Part shown: one piece after another, positions 11,462 to 21,857 of the stretch
Position numbering within the stretch: position 1 is the first letter of the stretch
Layout: every line of letters starts with the position of its first letter
Source of the DNA: Tretioscincus oriximinensis
Lineage: Eukaryota > Chordata > Lepidosauria > Squamata > Gymnophthalmidae
Reading direction: 5' to 3'
NCBI GenBank assembly: GCA_022410635.1
Contig: JAJVDF010000506.1
Span: 898,603-962,602 of the forward strand
Length of the DNA stretch: 64,000 bases
Position numbers and translations under genes: made by a program
The notes under the pieces: model-generated
Seen by the model: only the letters and a program-made list of their open reading frames with translations
What the model was told of the DNA's origin: nothing
The model's database searches: none

Positions 11462-11880
11462 TCAATTGCTCCTGGGCACGGCATGCAGAGGAAGGAGACA
11501 AAACCCTCACCTGCTCTTAATTCCCTGCAAGGACAGACAAAGGAAAGTATTTTTTCCACCCAGGGGGTCCTCCGCCTGTGGAATTTACTTCCTGAAGAGG
11601 TGGTGGTAACTAGCAGCCTGGGTAGCTTTAAGATAGGATTAGACAAGTTTATGGACGCCAAGGGTATAAACAGCTACTAGGACGGATGTCTTGATCCTGC
11701 CTCTGAAATGGAGCAACAGGCAGGATTCTGAAATGCACCTTGCAGGGCTTTGAGAACAGATGAAGATTTTTCCTCCTTCTGTTCCAGGCTGCCCGGGTGC
11801 AATTGTTGGCCCCTGTGTGAGACCGAAGGATGGAGTGGATGGGCTCCTGGGCTTCCCAGACGTATATCCTTATGTTCTTA
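11462..11880 (+). mobile_element. CR1-like LINE 3' end
   Basis: Fossil end of ORF2, readable as FSTQGVLRLWNLLPEEVVV and FKIGLDKFMDAKGINSY, followed by the 3' UTR gatggagcaacaggcaggat and related segments. Same family as 43360-44055. Confidence 0.75.
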
Positions 11881-12647
11881 AGTGACATTTCAGGAATTCT
11901 GCCAGGAAGAGGAAGCAGCTGCTTCTTGCCCCTCAGGGGAGCTCCAGGAACCCCCAATGAAAGTAGAAAGGGCAGCNGCTCTGCCAGACGCCCCCCTGCT
12001 TCCTTATGGGTTAGACAGGCCGGTACAGTGGGCGACTACCCTGCGTACCCTTGGGAGCCACGCCATAGGAGGCCATGCAGGTGTGGACGCATCGAGGGGG
12101 CTGCAGGAGCTGCTCTCCCCCGCCCCTGCCGTCCCCTGGTGCCAAGGAAGGTGCCAATGGCTGCGAGGCTTCCGGCCCCTGCNTTTCTGGATCCAGNTCT
12201 TCCTTGGCTTGGGGTTGTTGTGGCTCCTGGACTCAGAGACCGGCTGCCCTGCTGCCTGGAGGCTGCGATGCTCTCCGCGGCTCCGTGCAAGCGAAGGATC
12301 GCGCGCACCTGACGCCTGGGGCTGGATGCGGAGCGGCAGGCAGGAGCCCGAGGGCGCAACTTGCGCGCTTTCCAGGGAGGTGACCTTCAGGAGCAGCCGC
12401 CGTCGCCGCCACAGGCTCTCCTCGCCTGCCCCCCTCCCCCCATGAAAGCCCCCTGCCCGGGCCCTCCAGTCACGCCGGCTGCCAGGCGGAGGATCCGTCG
12501 CCCCCCCCCCCCCAATCACGCCCACAGCGGCGGCGCCCAGCAACCCAGAAACGCGGAGCCACGCCGGCCGGCCGCCAGCCAGCCCCATCGGGGTGAAATC
12601 ACCGCCGGACCCGCGAAGCCCCCGGCCGAAGCCGCCCCTCCCCATCA

Positions 12648-13181
12648 NNNNNNNNNNNNNNNNNNNNNNNNNNNNNNNNNNNNNNNNNNNNNNNNNNNNN
12701 NNNNNNNNNNNNNNNNNNNNNNNNNNNNNNNNNNNNNNNNNNNNNNNNNNNNNNNNNNNNNNNNNNNNNNNNNNNNNNNNNNNNNNNNNNNNNNNNNNNN
12801 NNNNNNNNNNNNNNNNNNNNNNNNNNNNNNNNNNNNNNNNNNNNNNNNNNNNNNNNNNNNNNNNNNNNNNNNNNNNNNNNNNNNNNNNNNNNNNNNNNNN
12901 NNNNNNNNNNNNNNNNNNNNNNNNNNNNNNNNNNNNNNNNNNNNNNNNNNNNNNNNNNNNNNNNNNNNNNNNNNNNNNNNNNNNNNNNNNNNNNNNNNNN
13001 NNNNNNNNNNNNNNNNNNNNNNNNNNNNNNNNNNNNNNNNNNNNNNNNNNNNNNNNNNNNNNNNNNNNNNNNNNNNNNNNNNNNNNNNNNNNNNNNNNNN
13101 NNNNNNNNNNNNNNNNNNNNNNNNNNNNNNNNNNNNNNNNNNNNNNNNNNNNNNNNNNNNNNNNNNNNNNNNNNNNNNNNN
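12648..13181. other. Assembly gap (N run)
   Basis: 534 consecutive Ns inside the GC-rich island. Gap size may be an estimate. Open frames crossing it are meaningless. Confidence 0.99.
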
Positions 13182-13548
13182 GGGGGCGGCGGCGGCGGCG
13201 AGGAAGGAGCGCCGGGGGAGCGGGGCCTGAACGCCGTGGCCCCTGCCTTGGCCGCCTCTTGGAAGTCCCCAGATAGCTGCTGCAAGGCTCGGGAGGAGGG
13301 GGACGGAGCGGGGGGGCTCGGGTGGGGGAGGGGGAGAGCAGGCCTGGGCCAGGCCTCTTCTACCGCTGCCCATGACCCTGGGCGCCCTGCAGGCGAAGGA
13401 GCTGTCCAGCAGCTGTCGAGGACAAGGCAGTTCCCCAGCCCCAGAGGAGGAGGAAAGGTGTCCTGCACCCCCTCGAACCTTGGCCCAACCAGAGGCCGCC
13501 CAGATGTTGCAGAACTACCAGCATTCAGTGGCATATTAGGAGCCTGGG

Positions 13549-13567
13549 GCATGCTGGGAGCTGTAGT
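13549..13567 (-). promoter_or_regulatory. ZNF143/THAP11 (SBS) motif
   Basis: The reverse complement reads ACTACAGCTCCCAGCATGC, matching the known SBS consensus of the ACTACAnnTCCCAGnnTGC type. It lies at the edge of the CpG island. Confidence 0.65.
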
Positions 13568-13959
13568 CCAGCAATGTGCAGTGGGGACTCAGTCCATCCA
13601 GNCTCTCTTAGGGGTGGCCAGATGGACCTGAAGCCAGGACAGAAGTTCAGGGGCAGGACCTGAGGTTGGCATTACTGCTGCCCCCAGAGCCAGGATGGTG
13701 ACCCCCAGGGCTGAGGCCTTTCCTTCGCTCCCCCTCCCACCCCTCTGGATGCCCAAGCAGGCCTTGTTTTGCAAGTTCTTCTGGGCACCTGAGGGGGCAG
13801 GAGGCAGAGGCAAAACCTGCCCCTGCTCTTGACCACCTTCCAAGGCCACCTGGCTACTCTGCAACACCTGGAAGCATGCAGTAGCCGCTGGCACCCTCGC
13901 CCGTGCTGAATTTCTGCAAGTCCCATGTGCCAGGCTGTAGCCCTTTCTGTGCGAGGCCT

Positions 13960-14105
13960 TATATACTGGGATAGAGGCCTGCCATATGCATGCTAGGATA
14001 GGCTATGGCAGGGCCGAGGGCTGCTGTAACCTACCCTGCATGCAGGTGGCCATTTGGGCCCTGCCATAGCCAGCACTTGGATGCTTGTATGGATGCCAGC
14101 ACTCT
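13960..14105. mobile_element. Palindromic MITE-like repeat
   Basis: tgccatatgcatgctaggat and ggctatggcaggg on the left arm face ccatttgggccctgccatag and gcacttggatgc on the right. A foldback copy without well-preserved outer arms. Confidence 0.6.
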
Positions 14106-14235
14106 CTCTCTCCCCTTCTTGCTCCAACGGTAGGGAGCGGGGAGGGATGGTGCCAGCAGTTATGTATACAGATGCTTTCCCAATGCCTTTGGACAAGCCA
14201 GAGAGAGGCAGGACTCTTCTTTCCCTTGTTACAGC

Positions 14236-14575
14236 TTCATCACGAAGAAGAAAAAGCAGAAGAACAAGAACTGGGTTCTTGGGTTCTTATACCCCNCTTT
14301 TCTCACCTTTCAAAGGGACTCAAAGTGGCTTACAAGGATATTTTGCCCGAAGGCTGACATTCTATCTTCCCCACCAGGCTGTGGTTGTTCCCATGTATCT
14401 ACTTGCCGTCAGTTGCAACTTCTTGCCATTCTTGCTTTCGAATAGTTGGGTTGGCTAGAGCTACAGGCTAAGAAAAGGTGCTTAGCCCTCCCCACGTCCG
14501 ACACAGGGCCTCCAAACCCCATCTCCCAGGTGAGAGACTGTTTCCTTAGCGACTGAGCCATTNGTGCCTCCCCCC
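14236..14575 (-). mobile_element. tRNA-derived SINE, minus strand, near full length
   Basis: One of the clearest copies. The minus-strand head has A-box-like TGGCTCAGTCGCTAAGG near 14560 and a B-box-like segment about 40 bp further in. The body and the gggtataagaacccaag segment follow, with a TTCTTC-rich tail at 14240-14275. Its head matches the plus-strand copy at 3050. Confidence 0.75.
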
Positions 14576-14971
14576 CAGACCCTTCCACTGCTTCTTGTGG
14601 GGTAAGAGAAGGAGGGAAGAAGCAACACACTNTTCCTGGCCCCAGAAGTTCAGCTCCTGCAACCAGCTGCCTTCCTGGGGGGAGTCCAGTGCTGCTGCCT
14701 GGCTTTCTTCTAGCCCAAGCCTCATCCCTGCACAGGACCTGGTATTGTTTTATCCTAGCATTCCCCCTGGCCTTTGGCCAAGCAGACTACATCCTCTCCC
14801 TTTCCAGGCAGTGTCCTCGCTTGCCCGATTTCAGTAGTCTTTATAGTTCCCTTGCTATGATCCATCCAGAGATCCTTGGCTACAGAGTGGAATGACTGAT
14901 GGATAGATTCTTTTAATCCAGGAAATAGGCTACAAGACAAGCAGCCATCTTGCTTGGTGTCTTTCCTGGCA

Positions 14972-15285
14972 CCCCAACCAAGAAGAAGAAAGAAGGAGAA
15001 AGAGAAGGAGAAGGAGGAGAAGAAGTGGGTCTTTATACCCCGCCTTTCTCACCTGAAGGGATTCAATGTGGCTAGCAAGCTATTTTTTGCCCGAAGGCTT
15101 ACATCTGTCTTCCCCCACCACTTGATGGTCCCTATTAATCTATTTGCGATGGCTCACTTTCAAACCGCTAGGTTGGCTGAAGCTAAGGCCAGTAAAGGGT
15201 GCTCACCCTCCCCATGGAGAACAGATGGGCCCCGAATGACCGACCCCTCTGTTGAAAGACCTGTCCTTTTAACCTCTGGGCCTCC
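14972..15285 (-). mobile_element. tRNA-derived SINE, minus strand, near full length
   Basis: Purine-rich tail at 14980-15025 on the + strand, then gggtctttataccccgcctt, gggattcaatgtggctagca and a diverged tRNA-like head near 15250. Less than 0.5 kb from the copy at 14236 and in the same orientation. Confidence 0.7.
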
Positions 15286-15969
15286 ATGCCTGAGAGATGC
15301 CCATGGCGCCTTTGTGAGAGAAACACAGGAGGCAACGGAAGAGCTACGTTGCAGGACCAAGCAGCACCCAGAAACTCTGAGGCTTCCTACATTTTCTCCT
15401 ACCAACAGGCCCAGGCNCCTTCTCTATCCACTGCCTGGCTGTGTCCCAGCCCTTGACAAGCCCTCGATTTAATTTGGATTTCAGCTAAACTCCTCCTGGC
15501 ATTTTTTCTTTGAACTCTGCTCAATTCTTCCAGTGTCTGATTTTGGAAAGCCACGTGAGAAGATCCCTTCCCTTGCTCCGCCGGCCCTCCGCCTAGCAAG
15601 AGGCACGCAGCCTGTCGTCTGTGCCTGGCCCCATTTGCTAGGGACGTCTCCGGCCCTTTGCCTTTGGACTGCTGGGAGGACAGGCACAGAGCCTCCACTC
15701 TCACTCACAAGGAAGGCAGGGGAGGCTTCCTGCAAGGTGCAACAAGACAGCATTTTTCATCTCCTTCTGCAGGTTGAGGAGAGTAGAAAAAGCTACAGGA
15801 GGAGGCACCTGGGTGGAATGAGGTAACAGGCAGGTAAAGGGCCAGCAGGTAAAGTCTGCTCATGCTTCCATAATAAAAAAAGGCTTGACTTGTTATACTT
15901 CTGCCTGTTTTAGATTGCCAGGGGCTCAGGAGGCCAGAGGGCCTATTACAAAGTAGTCTGATGCTGGAT

Positions 15970-16085
15970 TTTTAGAATGTTTAAATTTATTTACCTTTCT
16001 ATACCACCCTATACCCAAAAGTCCGAGGTTGGTGAACAGTAAAAACCAAATTAACATATTAAAAACAAGAATGTCTGAAAGTAGA
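15970..16085. repeat. Interspersed repeat, class unassigned (with 16320-16510)
   Basis: Matches the block at 10640 and 42680 (ttatttacctttctatacca, caccctatacccaaaagtcc, acagtaaaaaccaaa). The second half of the same family resumes after the SINE, at about 16320 (agtgaaagaagcacatcttc), so the SINE at 16090-16320 is nested inside it. Confidence 0.6.
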
Positions 16086-16089
16086 GGAG

Positions 16090-16322
16090 GAGAGGTGCAG
16101 AGGTTCAGAGCTTTGGTGCTTCAACAGAGATACCAGAGTTCAAGGCCTTGTGTGGAGAGGGTTGGGCGCNCTCTACTGCCCTCAGCTTCAGCCAAGTAGA
16201 TACCACCACAATGTGGTGGGGAAGGTAGAATAGATGTCAGCTTTTGGGTGAAAAATAACTTTGAGCCTCTCTGAGACCCTAGCGCAGGGTATAAAAACCA
16301 GATCTTCTTCCAGCCAAAGGAC
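16090..16322 (+). mobile_element. tRNA-derived SINE, plus strand
   Basis: Head cagagctttggtgcttcaac with B-box-like gagttcaaggcc, body accacaatgtggtggggaag, and 3' part gggtataaaaaccagatctt ending in cttcttcc. It splits the older repeat that flanks it on both sides. Confidence 0.7.
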
Positions 16323-17044
16323 AAGTGAAAGAAGCACATCTTCAAGCATTTCCTGGATGCTTATAGAAATGGTGCCTGATGCACCCCAAGGGGAAGATGT
16401 TTCGTTAGTNGGGGAGCTGCCATGGAAAAGGCTCTATCCTGGGGTCCCACCCTCTTTGCCACTGAGAGAGGTGGTCAGGAGAGCCTCCTCTGCAGATCCA
16501 GGTAACCTTGAGAAGCTGAATATGTTCAAATCCACGCACAGCAGGAGAGACTCTGGAGAAGAATTGTGTCTATTGCCTTGAAATCTGCAGAAGAAATTCT
16601 TGATTTACAGTCAACGCTCAAGCAAAATGTGCAAAATAATCAGTTCACCCTCATTAAATGCGAAGTCTTATAATTATCAGATGCAGGGACAGACATGAAA
16701 ATGGGGTTATGCATGTATCATTTCTGTTTTCATAACCATCAAGTGGCCTCAGCTGGCCCCAAGATCAGACCAAGGAAGGAGCAGAAACATCCAAGTGTCA
16801 GGCAAGATTGAAGCAGGGCTGAGAGAATGGAAAGTGATCTTGCTGACCAGCAGAATAACAATGGGGCCTGCTAAACAGACCTGAATCTGCATTATTCTGA
16901 GAAGCTAACCTGCCAAAGCTAACAAGATCAAGATCTGTGATTGTGGAACAAGTTAACCTGAAAGCAAGGGAGGCAGAGGCAAAACCATAGCATACCCTTC
17001 TCATGAAAGATGTAATTAATTCAAAGACTCAAGGACAGCACACC

Positions 17045-17400
17045 CACCCCTCCTGCCTTAGATGGAAGTTTATTTTATTTATACTTATATCCCATCTTAT
17101 ACTTGAAGGTCTCAGGGCGGCTAACCATAGAGAGGTGCCACATAGCTTTTGCTTACACATTATAACTCTAAATTATTTTCATTAATTATTCTACAATTTG
17201 CTATTTCTACTGCTAACATATTTAAAACATACCTATACCGTTTACTGATTATCCATTTAGACTTACCTTTTCACCGTCCTGTGCAAACTTATTTTGTTGT
17301 ATTCTCCACAACAGACACCCTGTGAATTAGGCGGGGCTGGGAGAGTTCTAAAGAACTGTGATTGACCCATGCTAGTCCCAGACCCNTCCGGATCCTGCCA
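17045..17400 (-). mobile_element. Diverged SINE (same type as 20322-20490)
   Basis: ttatttatacttatatccca on one side and acaccctgtgaattaggcgg with gagttctaaagaactgtgat on the other match the SINE at 20322-20490. The tRNA-like head is mostly lost here. Confidence 0.55.
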
Positions 17401-18127
17401 AGCGATATAGCTGCTAGAGGAAAGCTTTGTTGGAGCCATTTAAGCCAGGGATGGCTGGGTCAAACTCTCAAGGGTTGCTTGTNGTTGTTCCTTATCCTTG
17501 CCAACCATTTCCAAACTGGTTGTTTTCCAAAAAGGTGCAATTTTAATCCCAGTGCCAGAAACCTTCTGGCTTCAATCACCTTAAAAGACCAGCTNGGCAG
17601 GACGGGCTGGAGTTGCAGCGCCACCTAGTGCCTATTGTCACCTGCAACACTCAAGTTTGCCAGGCAGCAGGTAGCGAGGCGGAGCCTATTTGAAAATTTT
17701 GAGCGGGAATTATTATTTTCCTTCAGCAGTGTGAGAGGACATGACCAACAGCAAGACTGTCCTTGAGAGAAAAGTTGTAACTTGTCAGCAAATTGCAGTT
17801 TTTCTTTCAACTTGAACTGATAATACTGAAAAGGAAAAAAGAGGCTTCTTCATGTTAGGGCTGTCTGACTAGGAATTTATCATTTCAATTAGCAGCTGTT
17901 TGCTGCCTCAGGCTCAGCAGGAGAAGTTAGATTCAAAAAGGAAACCATTGAGTCTGTAAACACACAATAGCTATTTTCTGTCAGAAAATCTGGTAATGTG
18001 GAAAGAAACTAGCTGTCTTGTGGAAGAGATTTTTGACTGGATTTAAACTTAGATGCCCTGCTGGAAGACCATCTATATAGGGTTTTGAGAAATGACTTGA
18101 GTTTCATTTTCAGGTCCTCAGAGTGAC

Positions 18128-18275
18128 AAAAATACATAAGAACCTAAGAGGAGCCCAGCTGAATCATGCCAGGGCCCATCTAGTCCAGTTCTCTGTCTCA
18201 CACAGTGNCCCANCAATTGTACCTGGGCGGTGGCAAGCAGAAGGCGGCAAAACTCTCACCTGTTCTCGTCACTCT
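18128..18275 (-). mobile_element. CR1-like LINE 3' tip, minus strand
   Basis: Starts acataagaacctaagaggag and continues gcccatctagtccagttctc and caattgtacctgggcggtgg. This is the inverse of the 3' UTR of the family at 43360-44055. Confidence 0.7.
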
Positions 18276-19084
18276 GTAACTGGAATTTCAGACCCCCGTT
18301 GCTCCATCTCAGAGGTGAATAAATTTCTGTCTTCACCTGATGGGTCCCATCCTTTAACGTCTCGATCCTGCTGCCCTCATATTTTAAAACACTCTGTTGA
18401 ACCAAAGAAACACATTGGTTTAAGCAGCACAATAACATGTCTGTGCATTTGCCAATGTGATGTAACAGCAAGGACAGACAAGGATCTTGCTTCAGGGAGG
18501 CAAAGGTATTCTGGATTATATCTCAGAAAGGGGTGTACCATCTACAGGATGTGACCATTTGGGAGCAAGAAATGGCAACTCACTCCTGGATTTTGTGAAG
18601 AAATCCTCATGGAATAGCACTGTAGAAAAACTCCAGATGTCATGTATTTATACCACTAAAGCTGGATATTCTGGCATAAAGCAGTCCAGGCAGTGTTTCA
18701 TTCTGGAACGTCCAAGTATGGATGGATCCCTCTGCCATCTCCCTGTCAGTAGAAAATAGGTTTCCGAGCCGAGGGCGGGACCGGGCACCCTCCTTGGCTG
18801 GCTGCAGGGCAGGCTGGCTGGTTAGGTGAAAGAGACTGCTTGCTATTTGGATAACACTTCCCAGCAGGCCCCACCAGCAACAAAAACACAGCTCCTTCTC
18901 GCTCACATTTGGGCTGCTGTTGCCAGCTTCGTGGAACTCCTGGGCATCTAAGCTTTTCTAATAAGCCCTTGTCACTGTGAAAAAACAGCATAGAAAAGCG
19001 GGCAGAAATACAGCTAAGAACCATAAAACCAGAAATTCTTTCACTAGGTGATGCAGTTTCAGAGAGGTTTGTTTTTTGGGGGAA

Positions 19085-19240
19085 TATGCACTATTCTTGG
19101 CTACATCTGGGGATAGGGCTTGGTCATCTGCACGCCAGCAGGGACTATGGTAAGCCCCATTTTGCTCACCCCATGCCGATGTAGACCATGGCCATTTGGG
19201 GCTACACTCGCATGTAGATGGCAGACCCCTATCTGGGCCT
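19085..19240. mobile_element. Palindromic MITE-like repeat
   Basis: tacatctggggatagggctt, cacgccagcagggactatgg, then the inverted arm gtagaccatggccatttggg and ggcagacccctatctgggcc. The central palindrome is intact and the outer TIRs are diverged. Confidence 0.65.
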
Positions 19241-19314
19241 GTGGGAAAAGGAAGGGGGGACATCTGGCTTTTCCATGCCAACTTCTTACACTTCACATGG
19301 GTAACAAACATGAG

Positions 19315-19635
19315 TTGCTATACTTGCCCATCCTTGAAACTGATGGGCAGAAGAGAGAGGATAGTATTTTTTTTTTCTCCCAGAGGGTCATCGGCCTGTG
19401 GAATTCACTTCCAGTAGAGATGTTTGTTGCTAGCAGTATGGATAGCTATAAGAGAGGATTGAACAAGTTTATGGACACCAATGGTATAAACAGCTACTAG
19501 GATGGATATCTTGATCCTGCCTCCTGGATGGAGCAACAGGAAGGATTCCTATAATACCATTTGCATAGGTGAGGGTTTTCCCTTCTTCTACTTGAGATGC
19601 CCGGGGCAATTTGTGGGCCAATGCCCCATTTGTCT
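19315..19635 (+). mobile_element. CR1-like LINE 3' end
   Basis: Fossil coding end (IGLWNSLPVEMFVASS, then GLNKFMDTNGINSY) followed by the 3' UTR gatggagcaacaggaaggat. A second CR1 lineage in the opposite orientation abuts it at about 19640. Confidence 0.75.
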
Positions 19636-19639
19636 CATC

Positions 19640-20005
19640 CACATAGAATCATAGAGTTGGAAGGGACGTCCAGGACCATCAGGTCCAGCCACCTGCTCAA
19701 TGCGGGATTCATTAAACCATCCCAGACCAATGGCTGTACAGTCTCTGTTTGAAAACTTCCAGTTAATGCAAACTCTCCACCTCCTGTGGCAACCTGTTCC
19801 ACCCGTTATAATTTTTTTCTGATATCTAATCTAAATCTACTCCCTTGCATTTCATCCCATTGTTTGTAGTCCTTCCATGTGTCAATGAGAACAATGCTGA
19901 TCCTTCTACTCTGTGACAGCCCTTCAGATATTTGTAGATAGCTAGATATCAGGTCTTCTCTCAGTCTTCTCTTTGGCAGACTAAACATCCCTAGGGTGGT
20001 GCACA
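19640..20005 (-). mobile_element. CR1 LINE 3' end (ATTCTATGATTCTATG-tailed lineage), minus strand
   Basis: Starts catagaatcatagagttgga, the inverted tail typical of amniote CR1. It then runs back through tgaaaacttccagttaatgc and ctgatatctaatctaaatct towards ORF2. A second copy of the same lineage follows at once. Confidence 0.8.
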
Positions 20006-20625
20006 TCATAGAATCGTAGAGTCGGAAGGGACCTCCAGGATCATCGGGTCCAACCCCCTGCTCGATGCAGGATTCATTAAACCATCCCAGACAGATGACT
20101 GTCCAGTCTCTGTTTGAAAACTTCCAGGGAAGGCGAACTCACCACCCCCTGTGGCAAACTGTTCCACTGNTTTATCACCCTGACTGTTAGGAAGTTTTTN
20201 CTGGTATCTAATCTAAATCTCCTCCCTTGCAGTTTCATTCCATTGTTTCTAGTCCTTCCATGTGCTAATGAGAACAATGCTGATCCCTCTGCTCCGTGAC
20301 AGCCCTTCAACATAGCTTTTGTTGCTTTCTCCTCAACAGACACCCTGTGAAATATGTGGGGCTGAGAGAGTTCTAAAGAACTGTGACTGGCCCAAGGTCA
20401 CTCAGCTGGCTTTCATGGAGAAGTGGGGAATCGAACCAGGAGACGACCAGATGCGAGTCCAACTATAACCACTACAGCAAACTGGCTCATAGGATCGAGA
20501 TTCTATGCTCCTCTTAATACACCCCAGGACTGTCTTTGTCTTTTTTGCAGCTGCTTCATACTGTTGACTCGTGTTTAGTCTGTGATCTATCTATACACCC
20601 AGGTCCTTTTCACTTTTGCTGCTGC
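20006..20625 (-). mobile_element. CR1 LINE 3' end, minus strand, interrupted by a SINE
   Basis: Second copy starting tcatagaatcgtagagtcgg. It is interrupted at about 20322-20490 by a SINE and resumes at 20490 with gattctatgctcctcttaat and cttttttgcagctgcttcat. The interruption dates the SINE insertion after this CR1 insertion. Confidence 0.75.
20322..20490 (-). mobile_element. tRNA-derived SINE nested in CR1
   Basis: On the minus strand the head reads GTAGTGGTTATAGTTGGACT (A-box region) and then GGTTCGATTCCCC, a very good B box. The 3' part ends near acaccctgtg. This is a different SINE type from the TGGCTCAGTCGC family, with a MIR-like body (ggtcactcagctggc). Confidence 0.75.
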
Positions 20626-20644
20626 TCAGACATATTTAGATGCG

Positions 20645-20850
20645 CCATTCGGGGCCTGTCATAAACTACCTTAGCATTCAGATGCAGATTCTCTATACCA
20701 AGAGTTGAAAACAGGTGATGGTTTTCATTTCTTCTGCCCAAGGCTGCGAAGGGGCCATTGCTGGGCCTNTGTGGGAGACAGAATGCTGGACCAGATGGGC
20801 TCTGGCCCCATTCAGCAGGGCTCCTCTGGTGTTCTTATGCTCTGAGAATC
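20645..20850. mobile_element. Partial MITE-like arm next to a CR1-like 3' tip
   Basis: 20645-20700 carries a diverged half of the palindromic repeat (cggggcctgtcataaactac, attcagatgcagattc). From about 20702 a CR1-like 3' tip follows on the + strand (gttgaaaacaggtgatggtt, ctggaccagatgggctctgg, ending gttcttatgct). Confidence 0.55.
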
Positions 20851-21069
20851 TGTGCTGGAGTCTATCCAGGGGCGGCCAGGGTCGCTCTATAGCTCCTCTA
20901 GGCTACTTCCATCGAGGTCTATCGCATTGATGGTGGCACCTAACCTATCATCAGATAAATTCTGGGTTTTCCATCATGGGCGCAGCTTCTAATGCCTGCA
21001 ACAGCTGAGGAGGAACCCTTTTTTAAAAAAAATACCCGTTGAAGGTGCACATTTTAGCCTTGTGGGAAA

Positions 21070-21088
21070 ACTACAACTCCCTGCAGCC
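21070..21088 (+). promoter_or_regulatory. ZNF143/THAP11-like motif upstream of GOLM2
   Basis: ACTACAACTCCCTGCAGCC is close to the SBS consensus ACTACAnnTCCCAGnnTGC, with a change in the CAG portion. It lies about 150-250 bp upstream of the inferred GOLM2 transcription start, a usual position for such sites. Confidence 0.45.
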
Positions 21089-21109
21089 TTTGCGCCCAAG
21101 CTGAAGAAG

Positions 21110-21640
21110 GCATCCCACCCATTCGGTTGGCTATCACCGGGCTAGCTCGCCAGAAACCTCGCGAGACATGACGCGAGAAGAACAATAAACGTGCCTGCGT
21201 GCTGCTGCCCTGACCCAACGGCTCCGTCCTCTCGCGAGAACCGGTTGCGCGGAGATGGGAACGCGAACGCGGAAGTAGTAGTAGCCGCGTCCCCTTCGGC
21301 GGGCGGTTGGGCAGGCGGCGGCTAGCGCCAGCCAGGCAGGTACGGCGGCGAGCAGGGGGCGCGGGGGCCTAGTGGCGAGACTTCGCGCCTGGCGAAGGGA
21401 GAAAGGGATCCCGAGCTGGCCCACCGCGCTGGGTTGGCTTGGAAGCGGCGTCGGCCAGGGCCTTGTCTGCTGCCGGAAAGCAAGCGGCTTACCTGCCACG
21501 AGCACGCCAGGCAGGTGCCTCAGCCAAGGCGGGCGGCGAGGTTTACGATCTCTGCCCTCGGGACCCGCCGCCTTCTACGAGGCCGGCGTCCTCTGGGGTG
21601 GCGCCCCAAGGGTTAACCTGGGAGCTGGGAGGAGATCCCT
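21110..21640 (+). promoter_or_regulatory. GOLM2: GOLM2 CpG-island promoter
   Basis: CG-dense block with no TATA box. It contains one perfect TCTCGCGAGA palindrome (21230-21239) and a second near-copy CTCGCGAGA (21159-21167), the motif associated with BANP/Kaiso-type factors at housekeeping promoters. An ETS-like cggaagta is at about 21270. A splice donor at 21340 places the first exon inside the island. A broadly active promoter is the natural reading, but no expression data are available. Confidence 0.75.
21240..21339 (+). other. GOLM2: GOLM2 exon 1, non-coding (start approximate)
   Basis: The first exon is inferred from the CpG island and from a good splice donor (caggcag|gtacgg, GT at 21340). 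It has no ATG in frame with GOLM2, and the coding exon at 23386 has its own acceptor, so a non-coding leader exon is the simplest model. The 5' end is not defined. Confidence 0.5.
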
Positions 21641-21659
21641 GTAGCCGTTAAAGCTTTGG

Positions 21660-21855
21660 GGTTTTGCCCCCTCCTCTTGTTTGAGATGCAATGCGTGGGC
21701 CACTGAGTGGGACAAGAAGCTGGACTCGACGGGCTCTGGCCCCATTCAGCAGGGCTTCTCTTGTGACCTGCCATCCGCATGCTAGTGTAGGCTATGGCAG
21801 AACCCATTCGGAACAAACCCCTCGCGTGCAGGTGGGAGGTCCCTGTGCCTTGATA
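21660..21855 (+). mobile_element. CR1-like 3' tip followed by MITE-like arm (GOLM2 intron 1)
   Basis: gctggactcgacgggctctg and cattcagcagggcttctctt are the CR1-like tip. From 21765 ccatccgcatgctagtgtag and gctatggcagaacccattcg is a MITE-like arm with a short inverted return (gcaggtgggaggtccctgtg). Confidence 0.55.
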
Positions 21856-21857
21856 TA

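Larger units (their letters stand above)
12000..13600. promoter_or_regulatory. GC-rich CpG island broken by an assembly gap
   Basis: Sequence on both sides of the gap is dense in CG and GGC repeats, as in a vertebrate CpG-island promoter. A consensus-like ZNF143/THAP11 motif sits at its right edge (13549-13567). No convincing exon, start codon context or splice donor can be tied to a known protein. In other vertebrates FRMD5 lies upstream of GOLM2 on the opposite strand, so a divergent FRMD5 first exon hidden in or near the gap is a reasonable guess, but it is not shown here. Confidence 0.5.

Noticed and set aside
12361..13552. Long open frames on both strands across the GC-rich island
   Set aside because: They owe their length to the N gap and to high GC content; no known protein segment, start context or splice signal supports them.
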